A stretch of 49,030 nt of DNA from Parcubacteria group bacterium GW2011_GWD2_42_14 (GCA_000998045.1 LCCS01000018.1:1-49030); one strand, 5' to 3'; positions 1-9,515 are shown, numbered from the stretch's first letter. The notes: generated from the letters alone by a model not told the origin. Numbers and translations are program-made.

Positions 1-145
1 GACTAATTTCTTCTCGGTCTTCAAAAGTTAGCCTATGTTACATAATTCATATACAACACATTACTTGATAAGTGTTGCGTTAGAAAACTGAGAGGAAGTT
101 CTTATATTTTGCGTGCGTACCCTGCGGGGCATGCTACGGCTTGCG

Positions 146-186
146 CTACTAAAATACCCACAACAACGTTGTGGGTATTTTAGTAG
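146..186 (-). terminator. Hairpin downstream of tRNA-Ile
   Basis: Two 19-nt arms (146-164 and 168-186) are perfectly complementary around a 3-nt loop. The hairpin lies 8 nt past the 3' end of the tRNA-Ile gene on the minus strand and is the likely end of the HTH gene/tRNA transcript. It lacks a clean U-run, so it may also be a processing or stability hairpin. Confidence 0.6.
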
Positions 187-193
187 AAGCCTG

Positions 194-267
194 TGCGCGT
201 GCCAGGACTCGAACCTGGGACCTCACGATTATCAGTCGAGCGCTCTAACCAGCTGAGCTACACGCGC
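194..267 (-). tRNA. tRNA-Ile (GAT anticodon)
   Basis: A cloverleaf reads on the minus strand: acceptor arms GCGCGTG/CACGCGC, a D arm with AGCTGG, an anticodon loop CTGATAA giving GAU, and a T arm with GGTTCGAGTCC. The discriminator is A and no CCA is encoded (next bases CAG), so CCA must be added after transcription. The anticodon stem has one T-T mismatch. It begins 5 nt after the stop codon of the HTH/LAGLIDADG-like gene, so the two are probably co-transcribed. Confidence 0.95.
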
Positions 268-272
268 ATGGA

Positions 273-950
273 TTATTTCTTGAGCAGTTCTAAAAAAGCT
301 TTCGTCGCCATAGCTACTGCTCGGCGACGTTCTGTCCCGAAAACGTACACACTACAGGTGCCATGCCCATGACTTGATGAATAGGTAAAACTATGCGGTT
401 GTAGCTTACGAACGGAACTCTTATAGAACTGTTCTTTCTTTAACCTCAACGTATCTTGCCAGACTTTCTGCTCTTTATCAAGGTTCATAGACTCATATAA
501 ATGTAGTTGAATTCGAACCTCAGATCGTGGAATCTGAAAACATTTTTCAATCCACAAAAGAAATAGCTCAATAACTTCAGGGTCAGTATTTGCTAAAGTT
601 AACTGAGAATCTTTTTTCTTTCCTCCTTCTCCAACATACAGCATGAGACCTGCAATCATTAAGTCTTTTTTTGACGTTTTTTTAAAATATTTCAACCAGT
701 GTTTATATTCTTCCTCATCTTTTACCTCTTTTTTCTTACGCATTGTATTCCTGTACCGCTCTCGCGATGCTTCCCCTTTCGACCACCCTTTCCTTCGCAA
801 TTCAAGAATACGTTCCTCAGAAAGTGGGTACTCTCGTAGCCAATAACTCAGTGTACTTTTGGGAACATCTAATGCTTTGCTAATAGCTGAATAACTCAAG
901 TGTTCTGTAACTCGCATTTTAATAGCTTTTGTTCGCAGCTCCTTCTGCAT
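273..950 (-). CDS. HTH protein with degenerate LAGLIDADG-like core
   Basis: Encodes about 225 aa. Residues ~18-40 form a helix-turn-helix (SYSAISKALDVPKSTLSYWL), followed by a basic charged linker. Around residue 100 comes IAGLMLYVGEG, which resembles one LAGLIDADG motif, then LTLANTDPEVIELFLLWI and a C-terminal GTCSVYVFGT segment, both common in single-motif LAGLIDADG-like proteins of CPR genomes. The acidic residue normally closing the motif appears as E in GEG. I chose ATG at 950 rather than 968 because TATACT lies 8 nt upstream. It may be a domesticated homing-endonuclease relative acting as a DNA-binding protein; activity is not shown. It lies directly upstream of tRNA-Ile. Confidence 0.7.
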   Translation of the reverse strand: MQKELRTKAIKMRVTEHLSYSAISKALDVPKSTLSYWLREYPLSEERILELRRKGWSKGEASRERYRNTMRKKKEVKDEEEYKHWLKYFKKTSKKDLMIAGLMLYVGEGGKKKDSQLTLANTDPEVIELFLLWIEKCFQIPRSEVRIQLHLYESMNLDKEQKVWQDTLRLKKEQFYKSSVRKLQPHSFTYSSSHGHGTCSVYVFGTERRRAVAMATKAFLELLKK

Positions 951-958
951 TGTATGCA

Positions 959-964
959 AGTATA
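959..964 (-). promoter_or_regulatory. -10 box, probable leaderless start
   Basis: TATACT on the minus strand, 8 nt before the ATG at 950. With the usual 6-7 nt from -10 to the start of transcription, the mRNA would begin at or next to the A of ATG. Confidence 0.5.
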
Positions 965-1021
965 CCACATGTTGATGTTACATACATAAGTACAATTCCA
1001 TAGTTACTTAAGTTGCGATTA

Positions 1022-1066
1022 CGATAAACCCTCAACCATTTTAAAAACTGGTTGAGGGTTTTATCG
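1022..1066 (-). terminator. Rho-independent terminator of the 1584-1068 operon
   Basis: A 17-18 bp stem (arms 1022-1038 and 1049-1066) with an A/T-rich loop lies immediately after the stop codon of the second gene of the operon. The 5' arm contains AACCCTCAACC, and the hairpin repeats the design of the other strong terminators in the window. Confidence 0.7.
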
Positions 1067-1067
1067 G

Positions 1068-1295
1068 CTAGATCTGGCCGATGATGCAGAAGTTGATGGG
1101 ACCACCTTTTTCTGCACCTGGCGGTCTGGCTGCTTCAAGCTCACGAGCTTCCATCTGGCTCGATACTTCGTCCAATCGAGTAGCTGTTTCGAAGTCTGGC
1201 ATTAAACCCATCCAAACCAAGAACTTTTGAAACGGTGTATACCCAGTACATCGTTGTTCAATATCCTGACCAAAAATACTTCGAGTAGCCTTCAT
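1068..1295 (-). CDS. Small protein of unknown function
   Basis: 75 aa, not recognised. The N-terminus is basic and aromatic (FQKFLVWMGLMPDFETATRLDE), the middle is acidic and helical, and the end is GPINFCIIGQI. A strong Shine-Dalgarno GGGAGG lies 6 nt before the ATG. It is the second gene of an operon with the 92-aa membrane protein, with a 10-nt gap. The terminator directly after its stop supports a real, short transcription unit. Function cannot be assigned. Confidence 0.6.
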   Translation of the reverse strand: MKATRSIFGQDIEQRCTGYTPFQKFLVWMGLMPDFETATRLDEVSSQMEARELEAARPPGAEKGGPINFCIIGQI

Positions 1296-1305
1296 GGTAT
1301 CCTCC

Positions 1306-1584
1306 CTATATTTTTGTGACTACAGAAAAGCAAAAAGTAATCAATCCAATGCCACCGACAATTACCCCTATGAAAATAATTGTACGTTTAAGCGGATAAA
1401 ATACTTCCACTACTGGTCGCTGCCCTGGAACATGTTTTACGCGTATCCTCCCGAACTGATTTAATTCAAACCTCTTTGCGCAACGCAGAACATAATTTTT
1501 CCAATAGAATCTGGGAATAGCACTTATCTTCCTTTCCAGTTCTTCTACTGAACTCGCTATTACTATTTTTTGCTTTTCCATCAT
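1306..1584 (-). CDS. Small single-pass membrane protein, unknown
   Basis: 92 aa. The first ~65 residues look soluble (VEELERKISAIPRFYWKNYVLRCAKRFELNQFGRIRVKHVPGQRP); residues ~68-90 form one hydrophobic helix (TIIFIGVIVGGIGLITFCFSVV), so it is probably tail-anchored with the bulk in the cytoplasm. AGGAGG lies 6 nt before the tandem ATG-ATG start, and a consensus promoter lies upstream, so unlike most genes here it has a leader and a strong ribosome binding site. First gene of a two-gene operon. No family recognised. Confidence 0.65.
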   Translation of the reverse strand: MMEKQKIVIASSVEELERKISAIPRFYWKNYVLRCAKRFELNQFGRIRVKHVPGQRPVVEVFYPLKRTIIFIGVIVGGIGLITFCFSVVTKI

Positions 1585-1638
1585 TGCCTCCTAGGCATAT
1601 TTATCACAAGCAAGTGGACATTGTTTTCCCTATTTGTA

Positions 1639-1668
1639 ATAGTACAACAAACAACACACTTTTGTCAA
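1639..1668 (-). promoter_or_regulatory. Sigma-70-type promoter of the small-protein operon
   Basis: -35 TTGACA at 1663-1668 and -10 TACTAT at 1639-1644, spaced by 18 nt on the minus strand. This predicts a leader of about 45-50 nt before the 92-aa gene, containing AGGAGG. The promoter lies in the distal 16S trailer region. Confidence 0.75.
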
Positions 1669-1899
1669 GTATGTTGTTCTTACACGTAAAACCTAATAGA
1701 TATACTCTCTTTTGTTCCGCCTGCTCTACTTCACCAGAAAGTGAAATAGGCGCTCATTCCTACTTAGTCTTTCCCAATGTCATCTAGTCTTTCCTAGTTG
1801 TCATCATAGATTTAAGGCTCGTATGCACACCTTCTTGTCCTCGATCGAGGGACAAGAATCGACTGTAAGTGAGTCACTGTCGTGACCACACGTTCCATT

Positions 1900-3356
<1,457 letters not shown>

Positions 3357-3595
3357 ATAGGAATCTTGTGCTAAATACTGCATGAGTATTTAGACTTTTG
3401 AGCTGATGAGTGTCTGCATTACCTCCATCCGAAGACGGGTAAAAATCAAACACTCAAAGACGGAACAAAAGAGAATATGTCTCAATTTGTCCCTATATTT
3501 GTATATTTATCATGTACCACGTCGGGTACACGATATTAGGTTCTCGTCTTTATTCGGTTGTAAAAGGTCTTAAAACCACCTCATTAGGCAGTGGA
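3357..3595 (-). other. 16S precursor leader with processing stem
   Basis: This stretch between the promoter and the mature 16S holds no gene. Positions 3462-3479 are complementary (17 of 18 bases) to 1699-1718 in the 16S trailer, as expected for the long flanking helix cut by RNase III-type processing. A small hairpin (CTAAATAC/GTATTTAG) lies at about 3371-3394. Confidence 0.6.
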
Positions 3596-3599
3596 AACA

Positions 3600-3627
3600 A
3601 GTATACTTACAGCACACAGGAAGTCAA
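3600..3627 (-). promoter_or_regulatory. 16S rRNA promoter
   Basis: -35 TTGACT at 3622-3627, 16-nt spacer, -10 TATACT at 3600-3605 on the minus strand. It lies about 240 nt upstream of the 16S 5' end. A weaker TTGACC box further upstream (about 3734-3739) may mark a second start. Confidence 0.65.
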
Positions 3628-3660
3628 CCCCGTACCAGTGCAAGCTCGGTACAAGGCAAG

Positions 3661-3735
3661 CCCCGTTGTGAATTAGCGAGATTTGAACAGTAAAGTTCAT
3701 CCGCACGAAGTGTATCGCTAATTTCTACTACGGGG
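3661..3735 (-). other. Structured element upstream of the 16S promoter
   Basis: Nested inverted repeats: CCCCGT/ACGGGG outside, then ATTAGCGA/TCGCTAAT, then a small GAAC/GTTC hairpin. It contains no open frame. It may be transcribed from an upstream 16S promoter or may bind a regulator; nothing in the sequence decides between them. Confidence 0.35.
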
Positions 3736-3778
3736 TCAAGTTTCTGACCACTAAAAATACATGGTTTACATAACAAAA

Positions 3779-3821
3779 TAACCCCTCCAAACAATGTCCT
3801 AAAACAGCGTTTGGAGGGTTA
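3779..3821 (-). terminator. Terminator of the phosphoribosyltransferase-like gene
   Basis: A GTTTGGAGGG-type stem (arms 3780-3792 and 3809-3820) is followed on the minus strand by a T-rich stretch (TTATTTTGTT). It lies 11 nt after the stop codon of the gene at 3832-4449. Confidence 0.75.
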
Positions 3822-3831
3822 AAAAAGAGAA

Positions 3832-4449
3832 CTAATATCGTACAGGGACTTCATGTATGAGGTCGATTATCTTTCTACCATCAAGATGCGTCATGCCTGA
3901 CTGATTCAGAATAACGAAGATATTTTTAAATACTTCAGCACCTTTTCCTTCGATGAGAGCTATGACCTTCCTCATACGTTCTTTATTGAAGACCATGTCA
4001 ACAACCAGAACTTTTTGCCCCATTTCTATTCCATGCCGAAGTACCATTTTCTGATCAACAGTACTTGTAACACCTTGGAATTTGGCACGTAGGAATTGGA
4101 AGAGGGTTTTTGCGACAAACGGGACCGTAAGTGTCTCTGGGGTCATTTCAGTAAAGCCAGTTCTAGCACCGAGTCTCCTTGCAATCTCATGCGACATCAC
4201 GATTGATGTATGTGACCCGATTACCCAATCGAAACCATCACTAGGAAAACTTTGCCCAAAAAGCACATCTTTACAAGCGTCCTCAATGAGAAGGGGTTGT
4301 TGTCGTATCACACTACCATCAAAAAAAGCATCGGTTTTTTGCCCGCTTGTTACCAAACGATGTACTCGTATCGGATCGGCATCTTTTTCCCAACAGACTC
4401 CAGCTTTCCTTCCAAGTTCTTCCCATAAATAACGTACATTTTCCATCAC
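3832..4449 (-). CDS. Degenerate orotate phosphoribosyltransferase-like protein
   Basis: 205 aa with the type I phosphoribosyltransferase layout of OPRTase/PyrE: the hood-like SGQKTDAFFDGSVI, then DWVIGSHTSIVMSHEIARRLG, then the beta strand KVLVVDM. The PRPP-binding loop, normally VVEDVxTTGGS or DD followed by TTGxS, reads VVDMVFNKERM: one acidic residue and the whole TTGGS are missing. Catalysis as a standard OPRTase is therefore doubtful; it could bind nucleotides or act as a regulator. GGAGG lies 8-9 nt before ATG, a strong ribosome site that most genes here lack. It is divergent from pyrH, another pyrimidine gene, and is followed by its own terminator. Confidence 0.65.
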   Translation of the reverse strand: MMENVRYLWEELGRKAGVCWEKDADPIRVHRLVTSGQKTDAFFDGSVIRQQPLLIEDACKDVLFGQSFPSDGFDWVIGSHTSIVMSHEIARRLGARTGFTEMTPETLTVPFVAKTLFQFLRAKFQGVTSTVDQKMVLRHGIEMGQKVLVVDMVFNKERMRKVIALIEGKGAEVFKNIFVILNQSGMTHLDGRKIIDLIHEVPVRY

Positions 4450-4534
4450 ACAACCTCCTCGGTAGTTAGGTAGTTACGTCTTGCAAACTAGTCTCAGTTC
4501 ACTATACACAGGTACCCGAATATCACAACAGTGG

Positions 4535-4540
4535 TATAGT
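4535..4540 (+). promoter_or_regulatory. -10 box of pyrH, leaderless
   Basis: TATAGT ends 8 nt before the pyrH ATG, and no Shine-Dalgarno fits in the gap, so the mRNA probably starts at or just before the start codon. Confidence 0.55.
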
Positions 4541-4548
4541 AGTCAGCA

Positions 4549-5235
4549 ATGCAAAATAATGAAACAATCGTTATCTCTGTTGGTGGCTCACTTATAGCTC
4601 CCGACCAGATAAACGTACCTTTTCTTAAAAATCTTAAAAAATTTATTACAAAAGAAGTAGGGCTTGGAAAAAAGTTTATTATCATTGCAGGAGGTGGTAA
4701 AACTTGTCGTCGCTACCAAGATGCAGCAAAGCAGATAGGTAGTCTCGTGCATGAAGACCTCGACTGGCTCGGTATACACGCCACACGGTTAAACGGTCAC
4801 CTACTCCGCACTGTCTTCTATGACATAGCCTTCCCTGCACTTATCAAAAGCCCCCACAAGAAGGTTAAAACAGACAAGCCTGTCATTATTGCTGCAGGAT
4901 GGAAACCTGGCTGGAGCACCGACTACGTCGCGGTACGTATTGCCAAAAACATGGGAGCAAAACGACTCGTCAACCTATCAAATATCGACTACGCGTACGA
5001 CAAAGATCCAAACAAATTTAAAGATGCTGTAAAGATTAAAGAGGTAAACTGGAAAACATTCCGCGCTCTCCTACCCACCGAATGGACCCCGGGGCTCTCA
5101 GCACCCTTTGACCCTATCGCTGCTGCTGAAGCAGAGAAGAGTAGTATCGAAGTCGCTATTATCAATGGATCACGACTTACACAAGTAGAGAACTATCTCG
5201 AAGGCAAGACATTTACAGGTACCAAAATATCGTAG
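4549..5235 (+). CDS. pyrH: Uridylate kinase, archaeal-like
   Basis: 228 aa, amino-acid-kinase fold. It makes UDP from UMP and ATP in the cytoplasm, the entry step to UTP and CTP. Visible motifs: N-terminal ISVGGSLI, IIAGGGKTCRRYQ (phosphate-binding GGG), AAGWKPGWSTDYVAV, and NLSNIDYAYDKDP, the nucleotide-binding segment shared with archaeal UMP kinases. The length fits that group rather than the ~240-aa enterobacterial PyrH. It stands alone, divergent from the phosphoribosyltransferase-like gene, with a leaderless-type start. Specificity for UMP is inferred from family resemblance. Confidence 0.85.
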   Translation: MQNNETIVISVGGSLIAPDQINVPFLKNLKKFITKEVGLGKKFIIIAGGGKTCRRYQDAAKQIGSLVHEDLDWLGIHATRLNGHLLRTVFYDIAFPALIKSPHKKVKTDKPVIIAAGWKPGWSTDYVAVRIAKNMGAKRLVNLSNIDYAYDKDPNKFKDAVKIKEVNWKTFRALLPTEWTPGLSAPFDPIAAAEAEKSSIEVAIINGSRLTQVENYLEGKTFTGTKIS

Positions 5236-5263
5236 GATTATAGAAACATATACGAAGTTTCTC

Positions 5264-5818
5264 TTATACGAGATTTCGTTTCGCGAGTTCTTTTTCCAAT
5301 GTTCGTTCTAATTCCTCAATGGTTCCGTTGTTCATAAGATGTAAATCGGCCTTTTGCATGACAGCAAAAAGACTCTGTTTGTTTGGGTCATCTGATATGC
5401 TCTCACGTTTTTCTTGGGCCACAAACTCCTCAAAGCTCACGCGATCTGTCTCACTCTTGCGGGCAGAAACACGCGCATACCGAAGTGTGACGTCGGCATC
5501 GACGTCGATAAGCACTCCTCCTTTTTCGTGCAATGCATCAACTTCACCAAGCACGCGAAGTGATTCTATAACGGCATTTCCTCCTTGTTCTTCTGCTTGA
5601 GCCAGAAGTTGCTCAAGAATGTATCCAGACGAGTGTGTTTTTCGCAAGTCATTTGCGACATCTATCATCGTGTTTCTATTTACAGAGAGACCTCTCCTTT
5701 CTATCTCCTCGACAATAAACGCACGTGCTGAGTAGTGAACAAAACCTTTCTTTACAAGATATGCCACGACTGTACCTTTTCCAGCCCCCGATGTCCCTGT
5801 GATACCAATAATCACCAT
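5264..5818 (-). CDS. P-loop nucleoside/nucleotide kinase
   Basis: 184 aa. The P-loop GITGTSGAGKGTV is at residues ~5-17, a lid-like basic region ARVSARKSETDRVSFEEF lies near 120-135, and ISDDPNKQSL follows, a layout of adenylate-kinase and dephospho-CoA-kinase relatives. The substrate cannot be read from the sequence. The start at 5818 lies one base after the secF stop (TAA-A-ATG), so it is translationally coupled as the third gene of secD-secF-kinase. Dephospho-CoA kinase is the main alternative, but the usual CoaE motifs are not convincing. Confidence 0.75.
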   Translation of the reverse strand: MVIIGITGTSGAGKGTVVAYLVKKGFVHYSARAFIVEEIERRGLSVNRNTMIDVANDLRKTHSSGYILEQLLAQAEEQGGNAVIESLRVLGEVDALHEKGGVLIDVDADVTLRYARVSARKSETDRVSFEEFVAQEKRESISDDPNKQSLFAVMQKADLHLMNNGTIEELERTLEKELAKRNLV

Positions 5819-5819
5819 T

Positions 5820-6764
5820 TTATTTTTTAGCCTTGAGGGCAGTTTCTTCTTGAGCAAGTTTATGTGCTTGCATTTTTTCGAAAGCAACCAGAAGTGGTGC
5901 TGCTAAGAACAGTGACGAGTACGTACCTGCAATCACCCCTGCAGTGAGAGCTAGTGCGAAGTACTGGGTGGCGCTTCCACCAAAGAGAAGTATTGCAACA
6001 ACCACAATAAGCACGGTGACTGACGTGTTAAACGAACGTACGAAGGTTTGTTCAAGTGAGGTGCCGACCACTTCGTCAAAAGGCTCTTCTATTTCATCTT
6101 CTTGGTTATGCTTTAGGTTTTCTCGAACACGATCAAAGATGACAATGGTGTCATTAACACTGTATCCCAAAATGGTAAGTAGAGCGGTCACAAAAAGTAC
6201 ATCGATTTCTGCTGTGCCATAAAAGTGTCCAATAATAGCAAAGACGCCTATAGGAATAGTAACGTCATGGATAAGTGTCAGAATCGCAATAAACCCGTAC
6301 TTCCACGAAGACACTGGTTCGCTCACGTGACGAAACGCGAATGCTACATATACAATCGTGAGAGCAAGCACCACAAGAAGTGCCATTACAGCTTTACTTT
6401 GGAGTTCCGCCCCTATCGTAGGTCCTACGGTGTTTTGCCGGTGAAGTTCTGGCGTAGTCACTCCCCCCACAGCAAACGCATCTAAAATTGCAGAGAGCTC
6501 ATTCTGCTCTATTTCACGTACCCGCAATAGATACGCCTTTTCTCCAAATGGTCTGAGTGAGTAAGCGCCAAGCTCTAGAGTATTTAATTTTTCTTCAACA
6601 AGATTCTTGTCTGCACGAGCATCACTATACCCTATTTCAAGCAATGTTCCCCCTGTAAACTCAATACTTGGGCGTAGTCCATATACGATACTGGCAATCA
6701 AAGAACCACCGACCAGTAGCATTGCGATTGTAAAAAAGATATTTCTATGTTTAATAATCCACAT
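5820..6764 (-). CDS. secF: Protein translocase subunit SecF
   Basis: 314 aa. The N-terminal membrane helix is followed by the periplasmic part starting RPSIEFTGGTLLEIGY, then five membrane segments containing VTIPIGVFAIIG, LTILGYSVNDTIVIFDRVREN (the signature SecF loop) and a late glycine-rich ALTAGVIAGTYSSLFLAAPLL. SecDF uses the proton motive force to help pull proteins across the membrane after SecA. The start lies one base after the secD stop. The order secD-secF followed by the kinase indicates one transcript. Confidence 0.95.
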   Translation of the reverse strand: MWIIKHRNIFFTIAMLLVGGSLIASIVYGLRPSIEFTGGTLLEIGYSDARADKNLVEEKLNTLELGAYSLRPFGEKAYLLRVREIEQNELSAILDAFAVGGVTTPELHRQNTVGPTIGAELQSKAVMALLVVLALTIVYVAFAFRHVSEPVSSWKYGFIAILTLIHDVTIPIGVFAIIGHFYGTAEIDVLFVTALLTILGYSVNDTIVIFDRVRENLKHNQEDEIEEPFDEVVGTSLEQTFVRSFNTSVTVLIVVVAILLFGGSATQYFALALTAGVIAGTYSSLFLAAPLLVAFEKMQAHKLAQEETALKAKK

Positions 6765-6765
6765 A

Positions 6766-8085
6766 CTATTTTTTATCTACACCACTGAGGAACAGCACTC
6801 TCAATATTTTATTTTCGGAGATACCCGCGACCGCGAGCAAGAACGTGCGAGTTACGACTATTGCGGTAAACATCGAAAGGAGAATACCAATAATAAGCGT
6901 AAGTGCGAAACCTTGTACACTCGCAGTCCCAAACCAGAACAATACAACAGCGGAGAGAACACTGGTTAGGTTACCGTCACGTATAGGCAACCATGCCCGA
7001 GCAACACCCTCCATAACCGCATCACGAACACTCTTTCCTCGACGAAGTTCGTCTTTCATGCGTTCAAATATAAGTATATTTGCATCAACTGCCATACCAC
7101 TTGAGAGCACGAGTCCCGCAAGTCCAGCTGCGGTAATCGTCACAGGAATAAAGAGGTATACCGCAAGATTTAAAATAAGGTAGAGTACAAGCGCCACAGA
7201 GGCAATAAGCCCAGGAAGTCGGTACCAAAGGGTAAGAAACAGCATTACAATACTAATACCATACAGTCCTGCGACCGTACCCTTATCAAGTGTTTCCATG
7301 CCTAGTGAAGCACCTACTGACTCCGTAGAAGCAAGCTCTATGGGTACGGGAAGTGCGCCAAGGTTTAGATTGCGTACGAGCTCACGCGCCTTTTCTGCGG
7401 TAAATCCACCACTGATGACCGCTGTTCCCCCTCGTATTTCTTCATTTATAACTGGCTCACTGATGAGTCGATCGTCGAGAAAAATCGCAAGCTGTTTTCC
7501 AATATTATCACCGGTAATGTTTGCAAAAAGCTCCTTACCTTCAGCATCAAAATCAACCATAACAAGGGGTTCGTTGGCATACCCACCGCTTTGGGTTCCC
7601 GAAAACTGAAGATTGGCACGGGTGAGGTATTTCCCTGTGAGACCTGTTTCAATATACGTTCTTTCTGTTGACGTGCCTACAGGATCTCCTACGAGTTTAA
7701 ATTCTAACGAAGGTGTTGCTCCAATCATTGCGATTGCTTTTTCTAGATCAGTTACTCCTGGGAGTTCAACGATAAGCCTTTCTGTCTTATCACTCTCTGA
7801 AAGAACACTAGCCTTCTCAACCTGTACAAGTGGTTCTGAAACTCCAAAGACATTAACCCGTTGCTCAATCACATCTCGAAGAGCGCTCATTGCTTCGTTC
7901 ACGTTAGCAGAATCTACTTCAGAAGTGTCAGCCTCATATACCAAATGACTTCCCCCTACCAAATCAAGACCGTACGAAAAATGACGACCTGTATCAGAGT
8001 GGGTCGTCGAAAACATGTAGTACCCAATTCCAGCACCTGAAATAAAAAGTATGAGCGCCCAAGCGCGTACAACCGTAAGATTCAT
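6766..8085 (-). CDS. secD: Protein translocase subunit SecD
   Basis: 439 aa. An N-terminal membrane helix is followed by the YGLDLVGGSHLVYE motif, the P1-type periplasmic domain (ALRDVIEQRVNVFGVSEPLVQVE, LIVELPGVTDLEKA), then five C-terminal membrane segments with SSGMAVDANILIFERMKDELRRG, the SecD signature. It works with SecF in Sec-dependent export. The ATG sits at the edge of a 22-nt leader segment (8083-8104) that also precedes the gene at 20258; no Shine-Dalgarno is visible. Confidence 0.95.
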   Translation of the reverse strand: MNLTVVRAWALILFISGAGIGYYMFSTTHSDTGRHFSYGLDLVGGSHLVYEADTSEVDSANVNEAMSALRDVIEQRVNVFGVSEPLVQVEKASVLSESDKTERLIVELPGVTDLEKAIAMIGATPSLEFKLVGDPVGTSTERTYIETGLTGKYLTRANLQFSGTQSGGYANEPLVMVDFDAEGKELFANITGDNIGKQLAIFLDDRLISEPVINEEIRGGTAVISGGFTAEKARELVRNLNLGALPVPIELASTESVGASLGMETLDKGTVAGLYGISIVMLFLTLWYRLPGLIASVALVLYLILNLAVYLFIPVTITAAGLAGLVLSSGMAVDANILIFERMKDELRRGKSVRDAVMEGVARAWLPIRDGNLTSVLSAVVLFWFGTASVQGFALTLIIGILLSMFTAIVVTRTFLLAVAGISENKILRVLFLSGVDKK

Positions 8086-8134
8086 CCCGTTAGAGACAGG
8101 TCACCCCGTCTGTTAAACTGATAATTTTTAAATT
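8083..8134 (-). repeat. Leader repeat copy 1 (secD start)
   Basis: The minus-strand segment GTGACCTGTCTCTAACGG plus GATG, which includes the start codon, is identical to that at 20256-20277, and the A/T-rich sequence further upstream is similar. It may be a mobile 5' leader or a shared regulatory element. Confidence 0.6.
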
Positions 8135-8224
8135 CTGAATATTTTTCATACAACACAAATACGACGCGTTAAGACAGGATTTTACGTATGTGAAGAAGTA
8201 TAGCCTTTTTATACAACTCTGCAA

Positions 8225-9058
8225 TTATAGCGTACGTGGGTGCGTGATTTCACGAAGTGCTACAATATTTTCAAAAAGCTTGGCAACGGTCACGGGCCCG
8301 ACTCCCCCAGGGGTAGGTGTAAATAGTGCAGATTTCTCCGCACAAGCTTGATCAGCATCACCCTGCACCACCCCAGCTACCTCACCACTCCCCGCGTCTA
8401 AAATGATAACACCTTCTTGAATCATGTCTGGTTTCAAAAGCCCAGGACTCCCTGCGCCTAGCATAATCACCTCTGCTTGTTGTGTAAGGGTCTCAAGGTT
8501 GACTGTTTCTTTGTTTGCTACAGTAACGATTGCACCGAGACGTCTTGCCCATACAGCTGAAGGACCACCTACCAACCTTCCCTCTCCAATCACAAGTACT
8601 TTCTTTCCTACAAGTTTTATTTTGCTCCTACTGAGAATCTCTGCAAAAGCACCAACCACAGGGGGTAGGAACGGGAGATTACCTTCCTTGAATTGTTGGT
8701 AAGCGGTATTCCCCAATACATCCACATCATGGGTTAACGGAAAAATACTAAGAATGTTGTCCAACATGAAAGTTGGAGCAATAGGTAGCTGCAACACAAT
8801 ACCATCAAACTTTCGTGTTGAGTGCATGATGAGTTGCAACAGGTGTTCGTTTTTTTGCTCGAAAGGACCCAGTTTAAGGATTTCCGTAACAACACCAATA
8901 CTCTTCCCAAAACTTTGCTTGAGTGCAGCGAATTGTCGTATCGCTGGAGTTTCGTGTGTCACCACGATACCAAGAGAAAGATGTGGGTCCTGCTCGGATG
9001 TTATATCTTTAAGCCTTGTTTTAATATCATGGGCAATGAGTTTTCCATCTATAATCAT
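8225..9058 (-). CDS. folD: Bifunctional methylene-THF dehydrogenase/cyclohydrolase
   Basis: 277 aa, close to the family's usual ~285. FolD interconverts methylene-, methenyl- and formyl-tetrahydrofolate using NADP. Visible motifs: substrate-domain AALKQSFGKS with the catalytic lysine, DGIVLQLPI, THDVDVLGN in the place of KDVDGFHP, the dinucleotide motif VIGEGRLVGGPSA, and the C-terminal TPGGVGPVTVA. The tyrosine of the usual YxxxK motif is not evident (RQFAALK), so the pair should be checked in a structure-based alignment. It is a single gene, possibly with its promoter near 9070-9120. Confidence 0.9.
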   Translation of the reverse strand: MIIDGKLIAHDIKTRLKDITSEQDPHLSLGIVVTHETPAIRQFAALKQSFGKSIGVVTEILKLGPFEQKNEHLLQLIMHSTRKFDGIVLQLPIAPTFMLDNILSIFPLTHDVDVLGNTAYQQFKEGNLPFLPPVVGAFAEILSRSKIKLVGKKVLVIGEGRLVGGPSAVWARRLGAIVTVANKETVNLETLTQQAEVIMLGAGSPGLLKPDMIQEGVIILDAGSGEVAGVVQGDADQACAEKSALFTPTPGGVGPVTVAKLFENIVALREITHPRTL

Positions 9059-9138
9059 TCAGACCAGTGTACCAGATAGCTTGAGCAATTGCATTATTTA
9101 CGAGACACACACTGTTAATTTAATACTGTACAGACGCG

Positions 9139-9167
9139 TTGACTTTATTAGATTTTCAATGTATTAT
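9139..9167 (+). promoter_or_regulatory. Promoter of the 93-aa gene
   Basis: -35 TTGACT (9139-9144), 17-nt spacer, -10 TATTAT (9162-9167). A leader of about 45 nt would precede the ATG at 9218, with AGAGG about 11 nt before the start as a weak ribosome site. Confidence 0.65.
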
Positions 9168-9217
9168 TTTTTTTGGGAACGTGAAGCAACTAACCTTTAT
9201 ACTAGAGGACAGAAACC

Positions 9218-9499
9218 ATGAAGAAGGTCAAGTCGAACTCAGGGAGGTACGGAGAATACATACGTGCCATGCAACAAACTTTGTATGAAAGCCACCAAAT
9301 CATGGTGGAACGTGGAAAAATGACAGACGGGCTAGAACAAGCATATCTAGAATTCTGTCAGGCAATTTCAGTTGTATTCGAAGAGAAAAGAGAGCAGTTT
9401 CGTATGGATGATGTGATGGTAAAAATCCCTTTGAACCAGTGGGCACAAGTTTACTTTTCACACATTGAAGAGTTTTACACAAAACGTTCTGCACATTGA
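9218..9499 (+). CDS. Small protein of unknown function
   Basis: 93 aa, soluble and mostly helical by appearance, basic at the N-terminus (MKKVKSNSGRYGEYIR), with no membrane segment. The middle has an amphipathic stretch LEQAYLEFCQAISVVFEEKREQF, and the end is QWAQVYFSHIEEFYTKRS. It has a clear promoter upstream and a hairpin terminator 16 nt downstream, so it forms its own transcription unit. No family recognised. Confidence 0.6.
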   Translation: MKKVKSNSGRYGEYIRAMQQTLYESHQIMVERGKMTDGLEQAYLEFCQAISVVFEEKREQFRMDDVMVKIPLNQWAQVYFSHIEEFYTKRSAH

Positions 9500-9515
9500 G
9501 CTCTATACAAAATTT

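Noticed and set aside
1-145. Left edge of the window
   Set aside because: No complete gene, RNA or repeat is recognisable; the sequence is too short at the border to interpret.
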